Positions 9,801 through 17,626 of a DNA stretch of 64,000 nt are shown here, piece after piece. Both the position numbers and the translations under genes were made by a program. The DNA is taken from assembly GCF_003319185.1 (NCBI RefSeq), contig NZ_QOHJ01000005.1, positions 62,001 to 126,000 of the forward strand, written 5' to 3'. The notes under the pieces are model-generated. The model was given only the letters and a program-made list of their open reading frames with translations, made no database searches and was not told the origin of the DNA. Origin of the DNA: Blastococcus sp. TF02A-30 (GTDB taxonomy: Bacteria; Actinomycetota; Actinomycetes; Mycobacteriales; Geodermatophilaceae). Position 1 is the stretch's first letter; every line of letters starts with the position of its first letter.

Positions 9801-10381
9801 AGGTCGGCCAGCCGGTCGAGGTTGGCCTGCATCCCGTCGAGCTTGCGGAGGGCCTTCTCCTTGCGCTTGCGGTGCTTGAGGACGCCGGCGGCCTCCTCGA
9901 TGAAGGCGCGGCGGTCCTCGGGCCGGCCGGAGAGGACGGCGTCGAGCTGCCCCTGGCCGACGATCACGTGCATCTCGCGGCCGATGCCGGAGTCGCTGAG
10001 CAGCTCCTGGACGTCGAGCAGCCGCACCTTGTCGCCGTTGATCTCGTACTCGCTCTCGCCGGAGCGGTACATGCGGCGGGTGATCGACACCTCGGTGTAC
10101 TCGATCGGCAGCGCGCCGTCGGTGTTGTCGATCGTGAGCGTCACCTCGGCCCGGCCGAGGGCCGGGCGGCCGGCGGTGCCGGCGAAGATGACGTCCTCCA
10201 TCTTGCCGCCGCGCAGGCTCTTCGCGCCCTGCTCGCCGAGGACCCAGGAGATCGCGTCGACGACGTTGGACTTGCCCGACCCGTTGGGGCCGACGACGGC
10301 GGTGATGCCGGGCTCCAGCCGGAGCGTGGTGGCGGACGCGAAGGACTTGAAGCCCTTGAGCGTCAGGCTGGAGAGGTGCAC
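6815..10381 (-). CDS. smc: Chromosome segregation protein SMC
   Basis: 1188-residue SMC ATPase that, with ScpA/ScpB, compacts and segregates the chromosome. The N-terminal head carries the Walker A motif GPNGSGKSN (31-39). It is followed by a long Ala/Glu/Arg-rich coiled coil, a hinge domain near the middle (around GLPGVLGPVTERL), a second coiled coil, and the C-terminal head with signature LSLLSGGERSLTA and Walker B FYVLDEVEAALDD. The length is normal. The GTG start fits the usual MHLxxLxLxGFKSF opening. It lies upstream of ftsY in the conserved order, although here two plus-strand hydrolase genes intervene. Confidence 0.98.
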   Translation of the reverse strand: MHLSSLTLKGFKSFASATTLRLEPGITAVVGPNGSGKSNVVDAISWVLGEQGAKSLRGGKMEDVIFAGTAGRPALGRAEVTLTIDNTDGALPIEYTEVSITRRMYRSGESEYEINGDKVRLLDVQELLSDSGIGREMHVIVGQGQLDAVLSGRPEDRRAFIEEAAGVLKHRKRKEKALRKLDGMQANLDRLADLTAELRRQLKPLGRQAEVARRAAGVQADLRDARLRLLADDLVQLRDALDKDVADETAARERRTAVERDLAVVARRESELERELAASAPQLAAASETWYRLSALTERFRGVASLAAERSRHLAAAAPAATAGRDPDQLDAEADRVAATEAELAAGLEAERGRLAAVVAERGRLETALAEAEKAWVAAARALADRREGLARLSGQVAAAQSKVAAGQSEIERLAVAAGEAADRAEVAAERLAERRGAAEEQEDSDVALVTAHQDAVAAHAAAATVVSELTAAERAAERDRASWQARRDALALGLTPADGAAAVLAAGLPGVLGPVTERLTVHPGDEVALAAALGGMADAVVVSGVAEAAAALAHLGGSGGGRAGLLVTGGLPPVPREGWPELPAGARWALDAVEAPVELRPALARALERVALVPDLTAAVGLVRTHPRVRAVTAEGDLLGADWALGGQRDAPSNLEVRARVDEAERELAAAVTRAADLADQLAAARETARARSADVDTALAARQAADKGRSAVAAELAELGAAARSAAAEAERHRAARVRAEGAVEQAQVALTGLEQRLAEAQSAPVEEEPSTEERDRLRAEVSVARQSETEARLAVRTAEERARALHGRAESLRRQARQERAARERAAAARAARERGAAVAERVRADAEVALVALGTSLSRAAAERDALATSRAAAEAELLEVRGRVRAATAELDRLTDEVHRDEVARAEQRLRIEALEGRAAEEYGVDLPTLVAEYGPAALVPPTPGQEAAAEAAGEPVPEPVPYERAVQERRAARAERDLATLGKVNPLALEEFAALEERHAFLATQLEDLKTTRRDLLTVVREVDERIHDVFATAFADVAREFEGVFATLFPGGSGRLVLTEPDSMLTTGVEVEARPPGKKVKRLSLLSGGERSLTAVALLVAIFRARPSPFYVLDEVEAALDDVNLGRLLTLVEQLRSTSQLIVITHQKRTMEIADALYGVSMRGDGITGVISQRLRELETA

Positions 10382-10406
10382 GGGATAGGCACTCTAGCCC
10401 GCATCA

Positions 10407-10422
10407 GCCCCTGATCAGGGGC
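10407..10422. repeat. 16-bp perfect palindrome upstream of smc
   Basis: A perfect palindrome, GCCCCTGATCAGGGGC, centred about 33 bases upstream of the smc start and 20 bases after the stop of the preceding small gene. It could be a short terminator stem or an operator. The TGATCA core is also present in the inverted repeat after rpmB. Confidence 0.4.
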
Positions 10423-10441
10423 GCGTGGTGCGGGTGGTGCG

Positions 10442-10630
10442 TCAGGCGAGAACGGGTTCGGTGTCGCCGGCGAGGGAGAGCAGCTCGTGGGCGATGGCGG
10501 CGTCGCGCTGCGCGCGCAGCTCCTCGAGCTCCTGCTCCAGCCGTCGAACCTTCGCCCGCAGGACGGCGTTCTCCTCGACCACCCGGAGCTGCGACGGGGC
10601 GACGACGTGACCGAACAGGGCCTTGGCCAT
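10442..10630 (-). CDS. Small conserved coiled-coil protein, 62 aa
   Basis: A 62-residue cytoplasmic protein beginning MAKALFGHV, followed by a short leucine/glutamate heptad region (RVVEENAVLRAKVRRLEQEL) predicted to form a coiled coil. Small proteins with this opening and a coiled-coil tail recur in actinobacteria, to my recollection, without an assigned function. It lies directly upstream of smc on the same strand. The ATG start is preceded by GAAAGGCC, a plausible ribosome-binding site. Confidence 0.7.
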   Translation of the reverse strand: MAKALFGHVVAPSQLRVVEENAVLRAKVRRLEQELEELRAQRDAAIAHELLSLAGDTEPVLA

Positions 10631-10781
10631 GGCTGGAACGGCCTTTCAGACTTCGAGGGGATGTGACCGGCGCCCCGGTGAACGGTCGGCGCGGGTACTG
10701 GTGTTCCCAGGGTGACAGGCCCGCATGCACAGGTCAACGGCCACTCTGCCTACTCACCGTGTCGGGCTGGTGTCTGTTTCG

Positions 10782-11051
10782 TCACCCGATGGTGAAGTCG
10801 CGCTCCCCGCGCACCGGCTCGTCCCGGACCTCGACGTGGCGGACGGCACCCGGCGCGGTGGGACCGTCGAGCGCCGCGAGGACCGCGGTGACCGCGTCGT
10901 CGTCGCCCTCCAGCACGACCTCCACCCTGCCGTCGGGGAGGTTGGTCGCCGATCCGGCGACGCCGGCGTCGCCGGCCAGCCCGCGCACGAACCAGCGGTA
11001 GCCGACGCCCTGCACGGAGCCCGACACGTGCGCGACCACACGACGGCTCAT
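10782..11051 (-). CDS. acyP: Acylphosphatase
   Basis: 89-residue acylphosphatase, hydrolysing acyl-phosphate bonds in the cytoplasm. The family signature [12 protein letters not shown] (11-22) contains the catalytic arginine, and the second signature with the catalytic asparagine is [15 protein letters not shown] (35-49). The ATG overlaps the mutM stop by four bases, giving translational coupling. Its position right after mutM is a common actinobacterial arrangement near smc. About 150 bases without a gene separate it from the small coiled-coil gene. Confidence 0.95.
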   Translation of the reverse strand: MSRRVVAHVSGSVQGVGYRWFVRGLAGDAGVAGSATNLPDGRVEVVLEGDDDAVTAVLAALDGPTAPGAVRHVEVRDEPVRGERDFTIG

Positions 11052-11950
11052 GACCGGCGCTGGCGCGGCTCTGCCGGCTTCCGCCGGGTCCGCGGGGACG
11101 GCTGGCACACCGGGCAGCTGTAGCTCGACCGGTTCATGAACTGCTCGCGGACGATCGCCGTGCCGCACCGGGGGCAGGGCCGGTCGACCTGGCCGTACAC
11201 CGCGAGGAACCGCGAGAAGTAGCCGCTCTGCCCGTTGACGTCGACGTAGAGGGAGTCGAACGAGGTGCCACCCTGCTCCAGCGCCTCGCTGAGCACGTCG
11301 CGCACGCCGTCGAGGAGGTCGGCGACCTGGCCGCGGGTGAGCTTGTCGGTCGGCCGGGCGCCGTGCAGCCGGGCCCGCCACAGCGCCTCGTCGGCGTAGA
11401 TGTTGCCCACCCCGCCGATGAGCGTCTGGTCCAGCAGCGCCCGCTTCACCTCGGTGCGCCGCCGTCGGATGCGGGTGGTGAAGGCGTCGGTGTCGAACGA
11501 CGGGTCCAGCGGGTCGATGGCGATGTGCGCCAGCCGCTGCGGGATCCCGCCCCCCTGGGAGTCCTCGACGGCCAGCCCGCCGAACGTCCGCTGGTCGACG
11601 AAGCGCAGCTCGCGCCCGCCGTCGGTGAACGTGAACCGGGCGCGCAGGTGCGTCTCGTCCGGTGCCGAGCGCTTCTCGACCAGCAGCTGCCCGCTCATGC
11701 CGAGGTGGCCGACCAGGGCGCGGTCCGACGGCGTGCCGTCCGGCTCGGCCAGCGGCAGCCACAGGTACTTGCCGCGCCGGTGGGCGGCGGTGAGGGTGCG
11801 TCCGGTCAGCGCCTGCACGAAGTGCTCGGTGCCCTCGAGGTGCCGGCGGACCGCGCGCGGGTGGTGCACCTCGACGGCGGCGATCGTGCGGCCGGCGACC
11901 CACTGCGCCAGGCCGCGACGGACCACCTCGACCTCGGGCAGCTCCGGCAC
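11048..11950 (-). CDS. mutM: Formamidopyrimidine-DNA glycosylase MutM (Fpg)
   Basis: 300-residue bifunctional glycosylase/AP lyase that removes 8-oxoguanine and formamidopyrimidines. The mature N-terminus PELPEVE supplies the catalytic proline and glutamate. The conserved lysine lies in [11 protein letters not shown]. The helix-two-turn-helix region and the C-terminal zinc finger (CPRCG, then CPVC about 20 residues later, around 240-270) are intact. It starts five bases after rnc ends and overlaps acyP, so rnc, mutM and acyP form one operon. Confidence 0.97.
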   Translation of the reverse strand: MPELPEVEVVRRGLAQWVAGRTIAAVEVHHPRAVRRHLEGTEHFVQALTGRTLTAAHRRGKYLWLPLAEPDGTPSDRALVGHLGMSGQLLVEKRSAPDETHLRARFTFTDGGRELRFVDQRTFGGLAVEDSQGGGIPQRLAHIAIDPLDPSFDTDAFTTRIRRRRTEVKRALLDQTLIGGVGNIYADEALWRARLHGARPTDKLTRGQVADLLDGVRDVLSEALEQGGTSFDSLYVDVNGQSGYFSRFLAVYGQVDRPCPRCGTAIVREQFMNRSSYSCPVCQPSPRTRRKPAEPRQRRS

Positions 11951-11955
11951 GGCGG

Positions 11956-12708
11956 TCAGGCCTCGGTCTTGAGCGCGCGCCAGGCCGCCTCGGCGGCCTC
12001 CTGCTCGGCGGCCTTCTTCGTCCGGCCCCGCCCCTGCCCGCGGACCGTGCCGCCCAGCACCACCGACGCGGTGAACGTCTTGGCGTGGTCGGGGCCCTCG
12101 TCCTCCGACAGGTAGCTGGGCGCACCCAGCCCGAGCTCGGCGCCGAGCTCCTGGAGGCTGGTCTTCCAGTCCAGGCCGGCGCCGCGGGTGGCCGACTCCT
12201 CCAGAAGCGGGTCGAACAGCCGGTGCACGATCTCCGAGGCGGTACCCAGCCCGCAGCCGAGGTGGATCGCCCCGATCAGCGCCTCCAGCGCGTCGGCGAG
12301 GATCGAGTCCTTGTCCCGCCCGCCGGTGGTCTCCTCACCGCGGCCGAGGAGCAGGTGCGGGCCGATGCCGCCCTCTCCGAGCCGGCGGGCGACCCGGGCC
12401 AGCGAGGTCATGTTGACCACCGAGGCACGCAGCTTGGCCAGCTGGCCCTCGGGGAGGTCCGGCTGGCTGCGGTAGAGCTCGTCGGTGACGACCAGCCCGA
12501 GCACCGAGTCGCCCAGGAACTCCAGGCGCTCGTTCGTCGGCAGGCCGCCGTTCTCGTACGCGAACGAGCGGTGGGTCATCGCCAGGCCGAGCAGGCCGCC
12601 GGGCAGCTCGACGCCCAGGGCGTCGCGCAGCCAGCCGGCCGAGCGCTCGGCGTGCTCGACCCCACCCGGGGGACGGCCGTCCGCCGCACCCTCGATCGGG
12701 TGCGTCAC
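11956..12708 (-). CDS. rnc: Ribonuclease III
   Basis: 250-residue double-strand-specific endoribonuclease for rRNA and mRNA processing. The catalytic signature [13 protein letters not shown] (about 60) and the second acidic motif [12 protein letters not shown] (about 135) are present, followed by a dsRNA-binding domain over the last 70 residues ending [13 protein letters not shown]. The GTG start at VTHPIEG gives normal family length; the frame continues open upstream through rpmF but is not needed. Order rpmF, rnc, mutM is the usual actinobacterial cluster. Confidence 0.96.
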   Translation of the reverse strand: MTHPIEGAADGRPPGGVEHAERSAGWLRDALGVELPGGLLGLAMTHRSFAYENGGLPTNERLEFLGDSVLGLVVTDELYRSQPDLPEGQLAKLRASVVNMTSLARVARRLGEGGIGPHLLLGRGEETTGGRDKDSILADALEALIGAIHLGCGLGTASEIVHRLFDPLLEESATRGAGLDWKTSLQELGAELGLGAPSYLSEDEGPDHAKTFTASVVLGGTVRGQGRGRTKKAAEQEAAEAAWRALKTEA

Positions 12709-12743
12709 GGCGGCCGTCGTCCCCACGGGAGTGCGGTCCGGGA

Positions 12744-12923
12744 TCAGACCGAGAGGACCTGGCGGCCGGCGTACTGGCCGCAGTTCTGGCAGGCCACGTG
12801 CGGGGGCTTGAGCTCGCCGCAGGCGCGGTTCGGGCACGGCGAGAGCGTGGGAGCGCTGGTCTTCCACTGCGAGCGGCGCATGCGGGTGTTGGCGCGGGAC
12901 ATCTTCCGCTTCGGAACGGCCAC
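12744..12923 (-). CDS. rpmF: 50S ribosomal protein L32 (zinc-ribbon form)
   Basis: 59-residue large-subunit ribosomal protein. It begins with GTG ([10 protein letters not shown]), preceded by AAGGAG seven bases upstream inside the end of the DUF177 gene. Four cysteines (CPNRAC and CQNC, positions 30, 35, 45 and 48) form the zinc ribbon of the C-plus type. It lies two bases after the DUF177 stop, the near-universal DUF177-rpmF pair, and 35 bases before the rnc start. Confidence 0.96.
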   Translation of the reverse strand: MAVPKRKMSRANTRMRRSQWKTSAPTLSPCPNRACGELKPPHVACQNCGQYAGRQVLSV

Positions 12924-12925
12924 GA

Positions 12926-13549
12926 TCAGTTCTCCTTGTGGGTGTCGTCACCGGAGGTGTCCGGCGAGGAAGCGAATCGCTCGGCGAGCCCGGCCCAGCG
13001 CGGGTCGGTCAGCTCGTGCGAGTGGTCGGGCGGGAGGTCGTCGACGCGCTGGCCGCAGCCGACGCACAGGCCGCCGCAGTCCTCGTCGCAGACCGGCGAC
13101 AGCGGCAGGCTGAGGACGACGGCGTCGCGGGCCATCGGCTCGAGGTCGAGGAAGTCGCCCTCGACGCGGCGCACCTCGTCCTCCTCGCTGGTGGCCTCGG
13201 TGGTGCTGCCCTCGTAGGCGTACAGCTCCTGGACGTCGAGGACCAGGGTGTCCTCGATCGGCTCGAGGCACCGGGCGCAGGAGCCGACGAGGGGCGCCTC
13301 GATCTCACCGGAGACGAGCACGCCCTCCATGACCGACTCCAGGCGCAGCCGCAGGTGCACGTCGGCGCCGGCGGGGACGCCGATCAGCTCGACCTTCCAC
13401 TCCTCCGGCGCGGGGACGGTGCGGTCGACCTCCTGCATCGACCCCGCCCGGCGGCCGAGCTCCCGGAGGTCGATCTTCCAGGGGTTGCTCGCGGGACGCC
13501 GGTCCCCGGGGGACGCGGCGTCTCGGCGGTGCGCAGGTGCGGCAGGCAT
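12926..13549 (-). CDS. DUF177 (YceD-like) protein
   Basis: 207-residue member of the DUF177/YceD family, which is almost always encoded beside rpmF and has been linked to 23S rRNA accumulation in E. coli and plants. Visible landmarks are [17 protein letters not shown] near the N-terminus, the first Cys pair CARC (about 98) and the second cysteine cluster [12 protein letters not shown] (about 160). An acidic loop of unpaired charge ([11 protein letters not shown]) separates them. The stop is two bases before rpmF, whose ribosome-binding site lies in this gene's end. The ATG start is the first available and may be slightly too long. Confidence 0.88.
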   Translation of the reverse strand: MPAAPAHRRDAASPGDRRPASNPWKIDLRELGRRAGSMQEVDRTVPAPEEWKVELIGVPAGADVHLRLRLESVMEGVLVSGEIEAPLVGSCARCLEPIEDTLVLDVQELYAYEGSTTEATSEEDEVRRVEGDFLDLEPMARDAVVLSLPLSPVCDEDCGGLCVGCGQRVDDLPPDHSHELTDPRWAGLAERFASSPDTSGDDTHKEN

Positions 13550-13710
13550 GTCGGTACTCGCGGTAGGCAGTGGGAGGAGGCCGGCCGGGGACGGGCCACC
13601 GGCGGTCGGACCAGTGCAACAGACTACCCGACCGCGACGGACTGGAACGGCCGCCCTGCAGGGGCCCGGGGCGAGCGGAGCGAGGTCCGGGGGGGGGCAG
13701 GGTGGTCCTT

Positions 13711-14391
13711 CTAGGGTTCGCGCAGCGTGGTGCGGGCCTTCTCCACCGAGCGCAGCATCCGCTCCAGCGTGGTGCCGAAGTCGGCCAGCCGGGTGTCCAC
13801 GTACTCGTCGACCTCGGCCCGCACCCGGGCGGCGTCGGCGTGCGCCTGGGCACCCAGCTCGTCGGCGCGGGTGACCGCCCCGCGGTAGACCTCGGTCTCG
13901 GTGATCAGCCGCTCGTGCTCCTCCTGGGCGGCGCCCAGCATGACCTCGCGGTGCACCCGCGCCTCGGCGAGCAGCCGCTCGGCCTCGGCCTCGGCGTCGA
14001 CCAGCAGCTGCTCGGCGTCGGCCTGGGCCTGCTCGAGCAGCTCGTCGCGCTGCCGGCGCGCGACGCCCAGCAGCTCGTCGCGCTGCCGGCGGCTCTGCGC
14101 CAGCAGCGCCTCGCTCTCCTCGCGGGTGACCGTGGTCAACCGCTCGGCCTCGGCCTGCGCCTGCTGGAGGATCTCGGTGCGCTGCTCGACGATGGCCCCG
14201 GCGGCCTGCACGTCCTCGGGCAGCGACTCCCGGAGGTCGTCGAGCAGGTCGAGGACGTGGTCGCGCGGCACCATGCAGGAGCCGGACATCGGCACGCTGC
14301 GCGCGTTCTCGATGACGGTGGTGAGCTCGTCGACGGTCTCGTAGAGCCGGTAGACGACCTCGGTGGTGTGCGTGCGCCCGGGCCGGGTCAC
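13711..14391 (-). CDS. DivIVA-like coiled-coil protein, 226 aa
   Basis: Long Ala/Glu/Gln/Arg-rich coiled coil (about residues 60-200) with heptad pattern and an imperfect internal duplication (SRRQRDELLGVARRQRDELL). An N-terminal folded segment contains YRLYETVDELTTVIENAR. This matches the DivIVA / ATP-synthase-F0-B-like coiled-coil proteins encoded next to coaD in many actinobacteria, assumed to be polar or septal scaffolds. The GTG start overlaps the coaD stop by four bases. The exact role is unknown. A run of nine G follows just downstream of the gene. Confidence 0.75.
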   Translation of the reverse strand: MTRPGRTHTTEVVYRLYETVDELTTVIENARSVPMSGSCMVPRDHVLDLLDDLRESLPEDVQAAGAIVEQRTEILQQAQAEAERLTTVTREESEALLAQSRRQRDELLGVARRQRDELLEQAQADAEQLLVDAEAEAERLLAEARVHREVMLGAAQEEHERLITETEVYRGAVTRADELGAQAHADAARVRAEVDEYVDTRLADFGTTLERMLRSVEKARTTLREP

Positions 14392-14873
14392 GACCGCTGC
14401 TCCCGGGCGCGCTCGCGCAGCCGGTCGTCCACGGCCTTCGGCACGAGCCGGGAGACGTCGCCGCCGAACATCGCGATCTGCTTGACCAGGCTCGAGGAGA
14501 GGTGGCCCACCTGCGGTGCGGTGGGCACGAACAGCGTCTCGATCGCCGCGAGCTCGCGGTTCATCTGCGCCATCTGCAGCTCGTACTCGAAGTCGCTGAC
14601 CGCGCGCAGCCCCTTGACGATCACCGGGATGTCGTGCGCCCGGCAGTAGTCGACGAGCAGGCCCTGGAAGCTGTCCACCCGCACGGTGGGCAGGTCGGCG
14701 ACCGCCTCGCGGAGCAGCTCGATGCGCTCCTCGACCGGGAAGAGACCGGCCTTGCCGGGGTTCACCAGCACGGCGACGACGAGTTCGTCGTACAGCCCGG
14801 CGGCGCGGTTGATGACGTCGACGTGGCCGTTGGTGACCGGGTCGAACGAACCGGGGCAGACGGCGCGTCTCAC
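14388..14873 (-). CDS. coaD: Phosphopantetheine adenylyltransferase
   Basis: 161-residue enzyme adenylating 4-phosphopantetheine to dephospho-CoA, the penultimate step of coenzyme A synthesis. The nucleotidyltransferase signature GSFDPVTNGH (8-17) includes the T/HxGH motif, and the C-terminal SSSLVKQIAMFGGDV matches the ISSxxxR region. Length is typical. It overlaps rsmD upstream and the DivIVA-like gene downstream by four bases each, so all three are tightly coupled. Confidence 0.97.
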   Translation of the reverse strand: MRRAVCPGSFDPVTNGHVDVINRAAGLYDELVVAVLVNPGKAGLFPVEERIELLREAVADLPTVRVDSFQGLLVDYCRAHDIPVIVKGLRAVSDFEYELQMAQMNRELAAIETLFVPTAPQVGHLSSSLVKQIAMFGGDVSRLVPKAVDDRLRERAREQRS

Positions 14874-15424
14874 GACAGCCGACCGTACCGGAGCACGGCC
14901 TCCCCGTAGCGGCGGTCACGCAGCCCGGCGAGGGGTGTCGGCCACTCCCACGGCTGCTCGCGGCTGGACCGCTCCACGACGACGACCGCCTCCGGGGCCA
15001 GCCATCCACCCGCCACCAGGCCGGTGAGCACGCCGAGGACCTCGGCGACCGGGGTGTCGTACGGCGGGTCCGCGAGGACGACGTCGAAGGGCTCCGGCGC
15101 CCGGCCGGCGACCACCGCGGGCACCGAGCCGGGGACGACGCGCGCGCCGGGCAGCCCGACGGCGGCGACGTTGGCCCGCAGCACCGGCAGCACCTTCGGC
15201 GAGGACTCGACGAGCACGACCGACCGGGCGCCGCGGCTGAGCGCCTCGAGGCCGAGGGCGCCGGAGCCCGCGTAGAGGTCGAGGACGGCGGCGCCGTCGA
15301 GGTCGACCAGCGACCCGAGCGAGTTGAACAGCGCACCGCGGGCCTTGTCGCCGGTCGGCCGCACCCCGGTGGCCGGCACCTGCAGCCGCCGCCCCCCGGC
15401 GAGCCCGGCGATCAGACGAGTCAC
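14870..15424 (-). CDS. rsmD: 16S rRNA (guanine966-N2)-methyltransferase RsmD
   Basis: 184-residue SAM-dependent methyltransferase. The N-terminal RPTGDKARGALFNSL opening is characteristic of RsmD. The SAM-binding motif is VLDLYAGSGALGLEALSRG (about 48) and the catalytic motif DPPY is at about 120. It acts on G966 of 16S rRNA during 30S assembly. It overlaps recG upstream (ATG within the recG stop) and coaD downstream; the recG-rsmD-coaD order is widely conserved in actinobacteria. Confidence 0.95.
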   Translation of the reverse strand: MTRLIAGLAGGRRLQVPATGVRPTGDKARGALFNSLGSLVDLDGAAVLDLYAGSGALGLEALSRGARSVVLVESSPKVLPVLRANVAAVGLPGARVVPGSVPAVVAGRAPEPFDVVLADPPYDTPVAEVLGVLTGLVAGGWLAPEAVVVVERSSREQPWEWPTPLAGLRDRRYGEAVLRYGRLS

Positions 15425-17610
15425 GCCTTCTCCAGGTACTCGGCGCGCTCGTCGGTGGCCAGCGCGGCCACCTCCGCCGCCAGCCCGGGGTGGTCGGCCA
15501 GCCCGCGCTCGGTGGCCAGCAGCGCCGTCGCCACGGCCCGGGCCTCGGCGATGAGCTCCTCGTCCTCCAGCAGCGACAGCAGCCGGATGCCGGAGCGCCG
15601 GCCGGACTGCGCCGCGCCCAGCACGTCGCCCTCCCGCCGGGTCTCCAGGTCCAGCCGGGCCAGCTCGAAGCCGTCCGAGGTCGCCGCCACCGACGCCAGC
15701 CGGAGCCCGGTCGGCGAGGAGGTCGGCGCCTCGCTGACGAGCAGGCAGAGCCCGGCGTGCTTGCCCCGGGCCACCCGGCCGCGCAGCTGGTGCAGCTGGC
15801 TGACGCCGAACCGGTCGGCGTCCATCACGACCATGACGGTGGCGTTGGGGACGTCGACACCCACCTCGACCACCGTGGTGGCCACCAGCACCTGCGTCTC
15901 CCCCGTGGCGAAGGCCCGCATCGCAGCGTCCTTCTCCTCCGGCGTCATCCGGCCGTGCAGCACGTCGAGCCGCAGCCCCGCCAGCGGGCCGGCGCGCAGC
16001 AGCTCCGCGACGTCGAGCACGGCCAGCGGCGGCCTGCGGTCGCTGCCCGGGTTCTCCTCCGGGGCGCCGTCGGCGTCCTCGGGCTGGTCGTCGGGACCGC
16101 TGACGTCACCGATCCGCGGGCAGACGACGTAGGCCTGCCGGCCGGCCGCGACCTCCTCGCGCAGCCGCGCCCACGCCCGGTCGAGCCAGGCCGGCTTCTC
16201 CGCGGCCGGGACGACGGAGCTGGAGACGCCCCCGCGGCCGCTGGGCAGCTGCCGGAGCGTGGAGGTCTCCAGGTCGCCGTAGACGGTCATCGCGACCGTG
16301 CGCGGGATGGGGGTGGCGGTCATGACGAGGACGTGCGGCGGGCGGGTGCCCTTGGCGCGCAGGGCGTCGCGCTGCTCCACGCCGAAGCGGTGCTGCTCGT
16401 CGACGACGACCAGGCCCAGGTCGGCGAACTCGACCGCCTCCTGCAGCAGCGCGTGGGTGCCGACGACGATCCCCGCGCGCCCCTCGGCCACCTCGGCCAG
16501 CGCCTGGCGCCGGGCGGCGGCCTTGAGGGAGCCGGTGAGCAGCACGACGCGGGTGCCCTCGGGGTCGCCGTCCAGCTCGCCGGCCCGCCCCAGCGGCCCG
16601 AGCAGCTCGCGGATGCCGCGGGCGTGCTGCGCGGCCAGCACCTCGGTGGGCGCCAGCAGGGCCGCCTGGCCCCCCGCGTCGACGACCTGGGCCATGGCCC
16701 GCAGCGCGACGACGGTCTTGCCGGAGCCGACCTCACCCTGGAGCAGCCGGTGCATCGGCTGGTCGCGGTCCAGCTCGCCGGCCAGCTCCTCCCCCACCTC
16801 CCGCTGCCCCTCGGTGAGCGCGAACGGCAGCGCGGCGTCGACGGCGTCGAGCAGCCCACCGGGACGCCGGGGGCGGGCCACGCCGGGCTCGAGCGCCGCG
16901 GCGCGCCGGCGCGCGGCCAGGGTCAGCTGGAGGGTGAGCGCCTCGTCCCACTTGAGCCGGCGCTCGGCGCGCTCGATGTCCTCCGACGTCGTGGGGCGGT
17001 GGATGTCGAGCAGCGCGGCGGCCAGCGGCAGCAGGCCGTGCCGGGCGCGGATCTCCTCCGGCAGCGGGTCGACCACGAGGTCACCGAGCCCGCCGCCGGC
17101 GCCCAGGAGCAGCTTGACCGACTTCTGGATGACCCAGCTGGAGACGTCCTTGCTCGCCGGGTAGATGGGCACGAGCGCGCGGGCCCAGTCGTCGTCGTCG
17201 CCGTCCCCGCGCAGCAGGTGCATGTCGGGGTGGGTCAGCTGCAGCCGGTCGCGGTACTGCCCGACGGTGCCCGCGAACAGCCCCCACTCACCGGGGCCGA
17301 GGTGGGCGTGCCGGTGGTTGAAGAAGACCAGCTTGAGCGTGCTGCCGCCGTCGGAGACGGTCACCTCGGTGAGCGATCCGCGGCGCTGGCGCATCCGGCG
17401 GGTCTCGACGCTCTTCACCTGGGCCAGGACCGTGACCCGGTCGCCGACCTGCAGGTCGTCCAGGCGGGCCATCTCGCCGCGGCGGGCGTAGCGCCGCGGG
17501 TAGTGGCGCAGCAGGTCGCGGACGGTGTGCAGGTCCAGCTGCTCGGCCATGCTGCCGGCGGTCTTCGGCCCGAGCACCCGCGCCAGCGGCGTCTGCAGCG
17601 TCACGGCCAC
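15421..17610 (-). CDS. recG: ATP-dependent DNA helicase RecG
   Basis: 729-residue superfamily 2 helicase that remodels stalled forks and branched DNA. An N-terminal wedge/OB domain (about 60-160) recognises the junction. The helicase domains show GEVGSGKTVVALRAM (Walker A, about 290), DEQHRFG (the DEQH box, about 400), MTATPIPRT, and the C-terminal motifs VATTVVEVGVDVPNA and QLRGRVARG. Length matches actinobacterial RecG. A gap of 16 bases separates it from the upstream kinase gene. Confidence 0.97.
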   Translation of the reverse strand: MAVTLQTPLARVLGPKTAGSMAEQLDLHTVRDLLRHYPRRYARRGEMARLDDLQVGDRVTVLAQVKSVETRRMRQRRGSLTEVTVSDGGSTLKLVFFNHRHAHLGPGEWGLFAGTVGQYRDRLQLTHPDMHLLRGDGDDDDWARALVPIYPASKDVSSWVIQKSVKLLLGAGGGLGDLVVDPLPEEIRARHGLLPLAAALLDIHRPTTSEDIERAERRLKWDEALTLQLTLAARRRAAALEPGVARPRRPGGLLDAVDAALPFALTEGQREVGEELAGELDRDQPMHRLLQGEVGSGKTVVALRAMAQVVDAGGQAALLAPTEVLAAQHARGIRELLGPLGRAGELDGDPEGTRVVLLTGSLKAAARRQALAEVAEGRAGIVVGTHALLQEAVEFADLGLVVVDEQHRFGVEQRDALRAKGTRPPHVLVMTATPIPRTVAMTVYGDLETSTLRQLPSGRGGVSSSVVPAAEKPAWLDRAWARLREEVAAGRQAYVVCPRIGDVSGPDDQPEDADGAPEENPGSDRRPPLAVLDVAELLRAGPLAGLRLDVLHGRMTPEEKDAAMRAFATGETQVLVATTVVEVGVDVPNATVMVVMDADRFGVSQLHQLRGRVARGKHAGLCLLVSEAPTSSPTGLRLASVAATSDGFELARLDLETRREGDVLGAAQSGRRSGIRLLSLLEDEELIAEARAVATALLATERGLADHPGLAAEVAALATDERAEYLEKA

Positions 17611-17626
17611 CTCGGGCGCCTCCCCC

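Noticed and set aside
1848-10414. Very long open frames on the plus strand opposite ftsY and smc (1359 and 1854 codons)
   Set aside because: They are antisense to well-conserved genes, have Arg/Ala/Gly-rich low-complexity translations and no motifs. In DNA of about 75% GC, stop codons are rare in several frames at once.
13689-13697. Run of nine G as a phase-variation tract
   Set aside because: It lies outside coding sequence, downstream of the DivIVA-like gene, and such runs are expected at this GC content.
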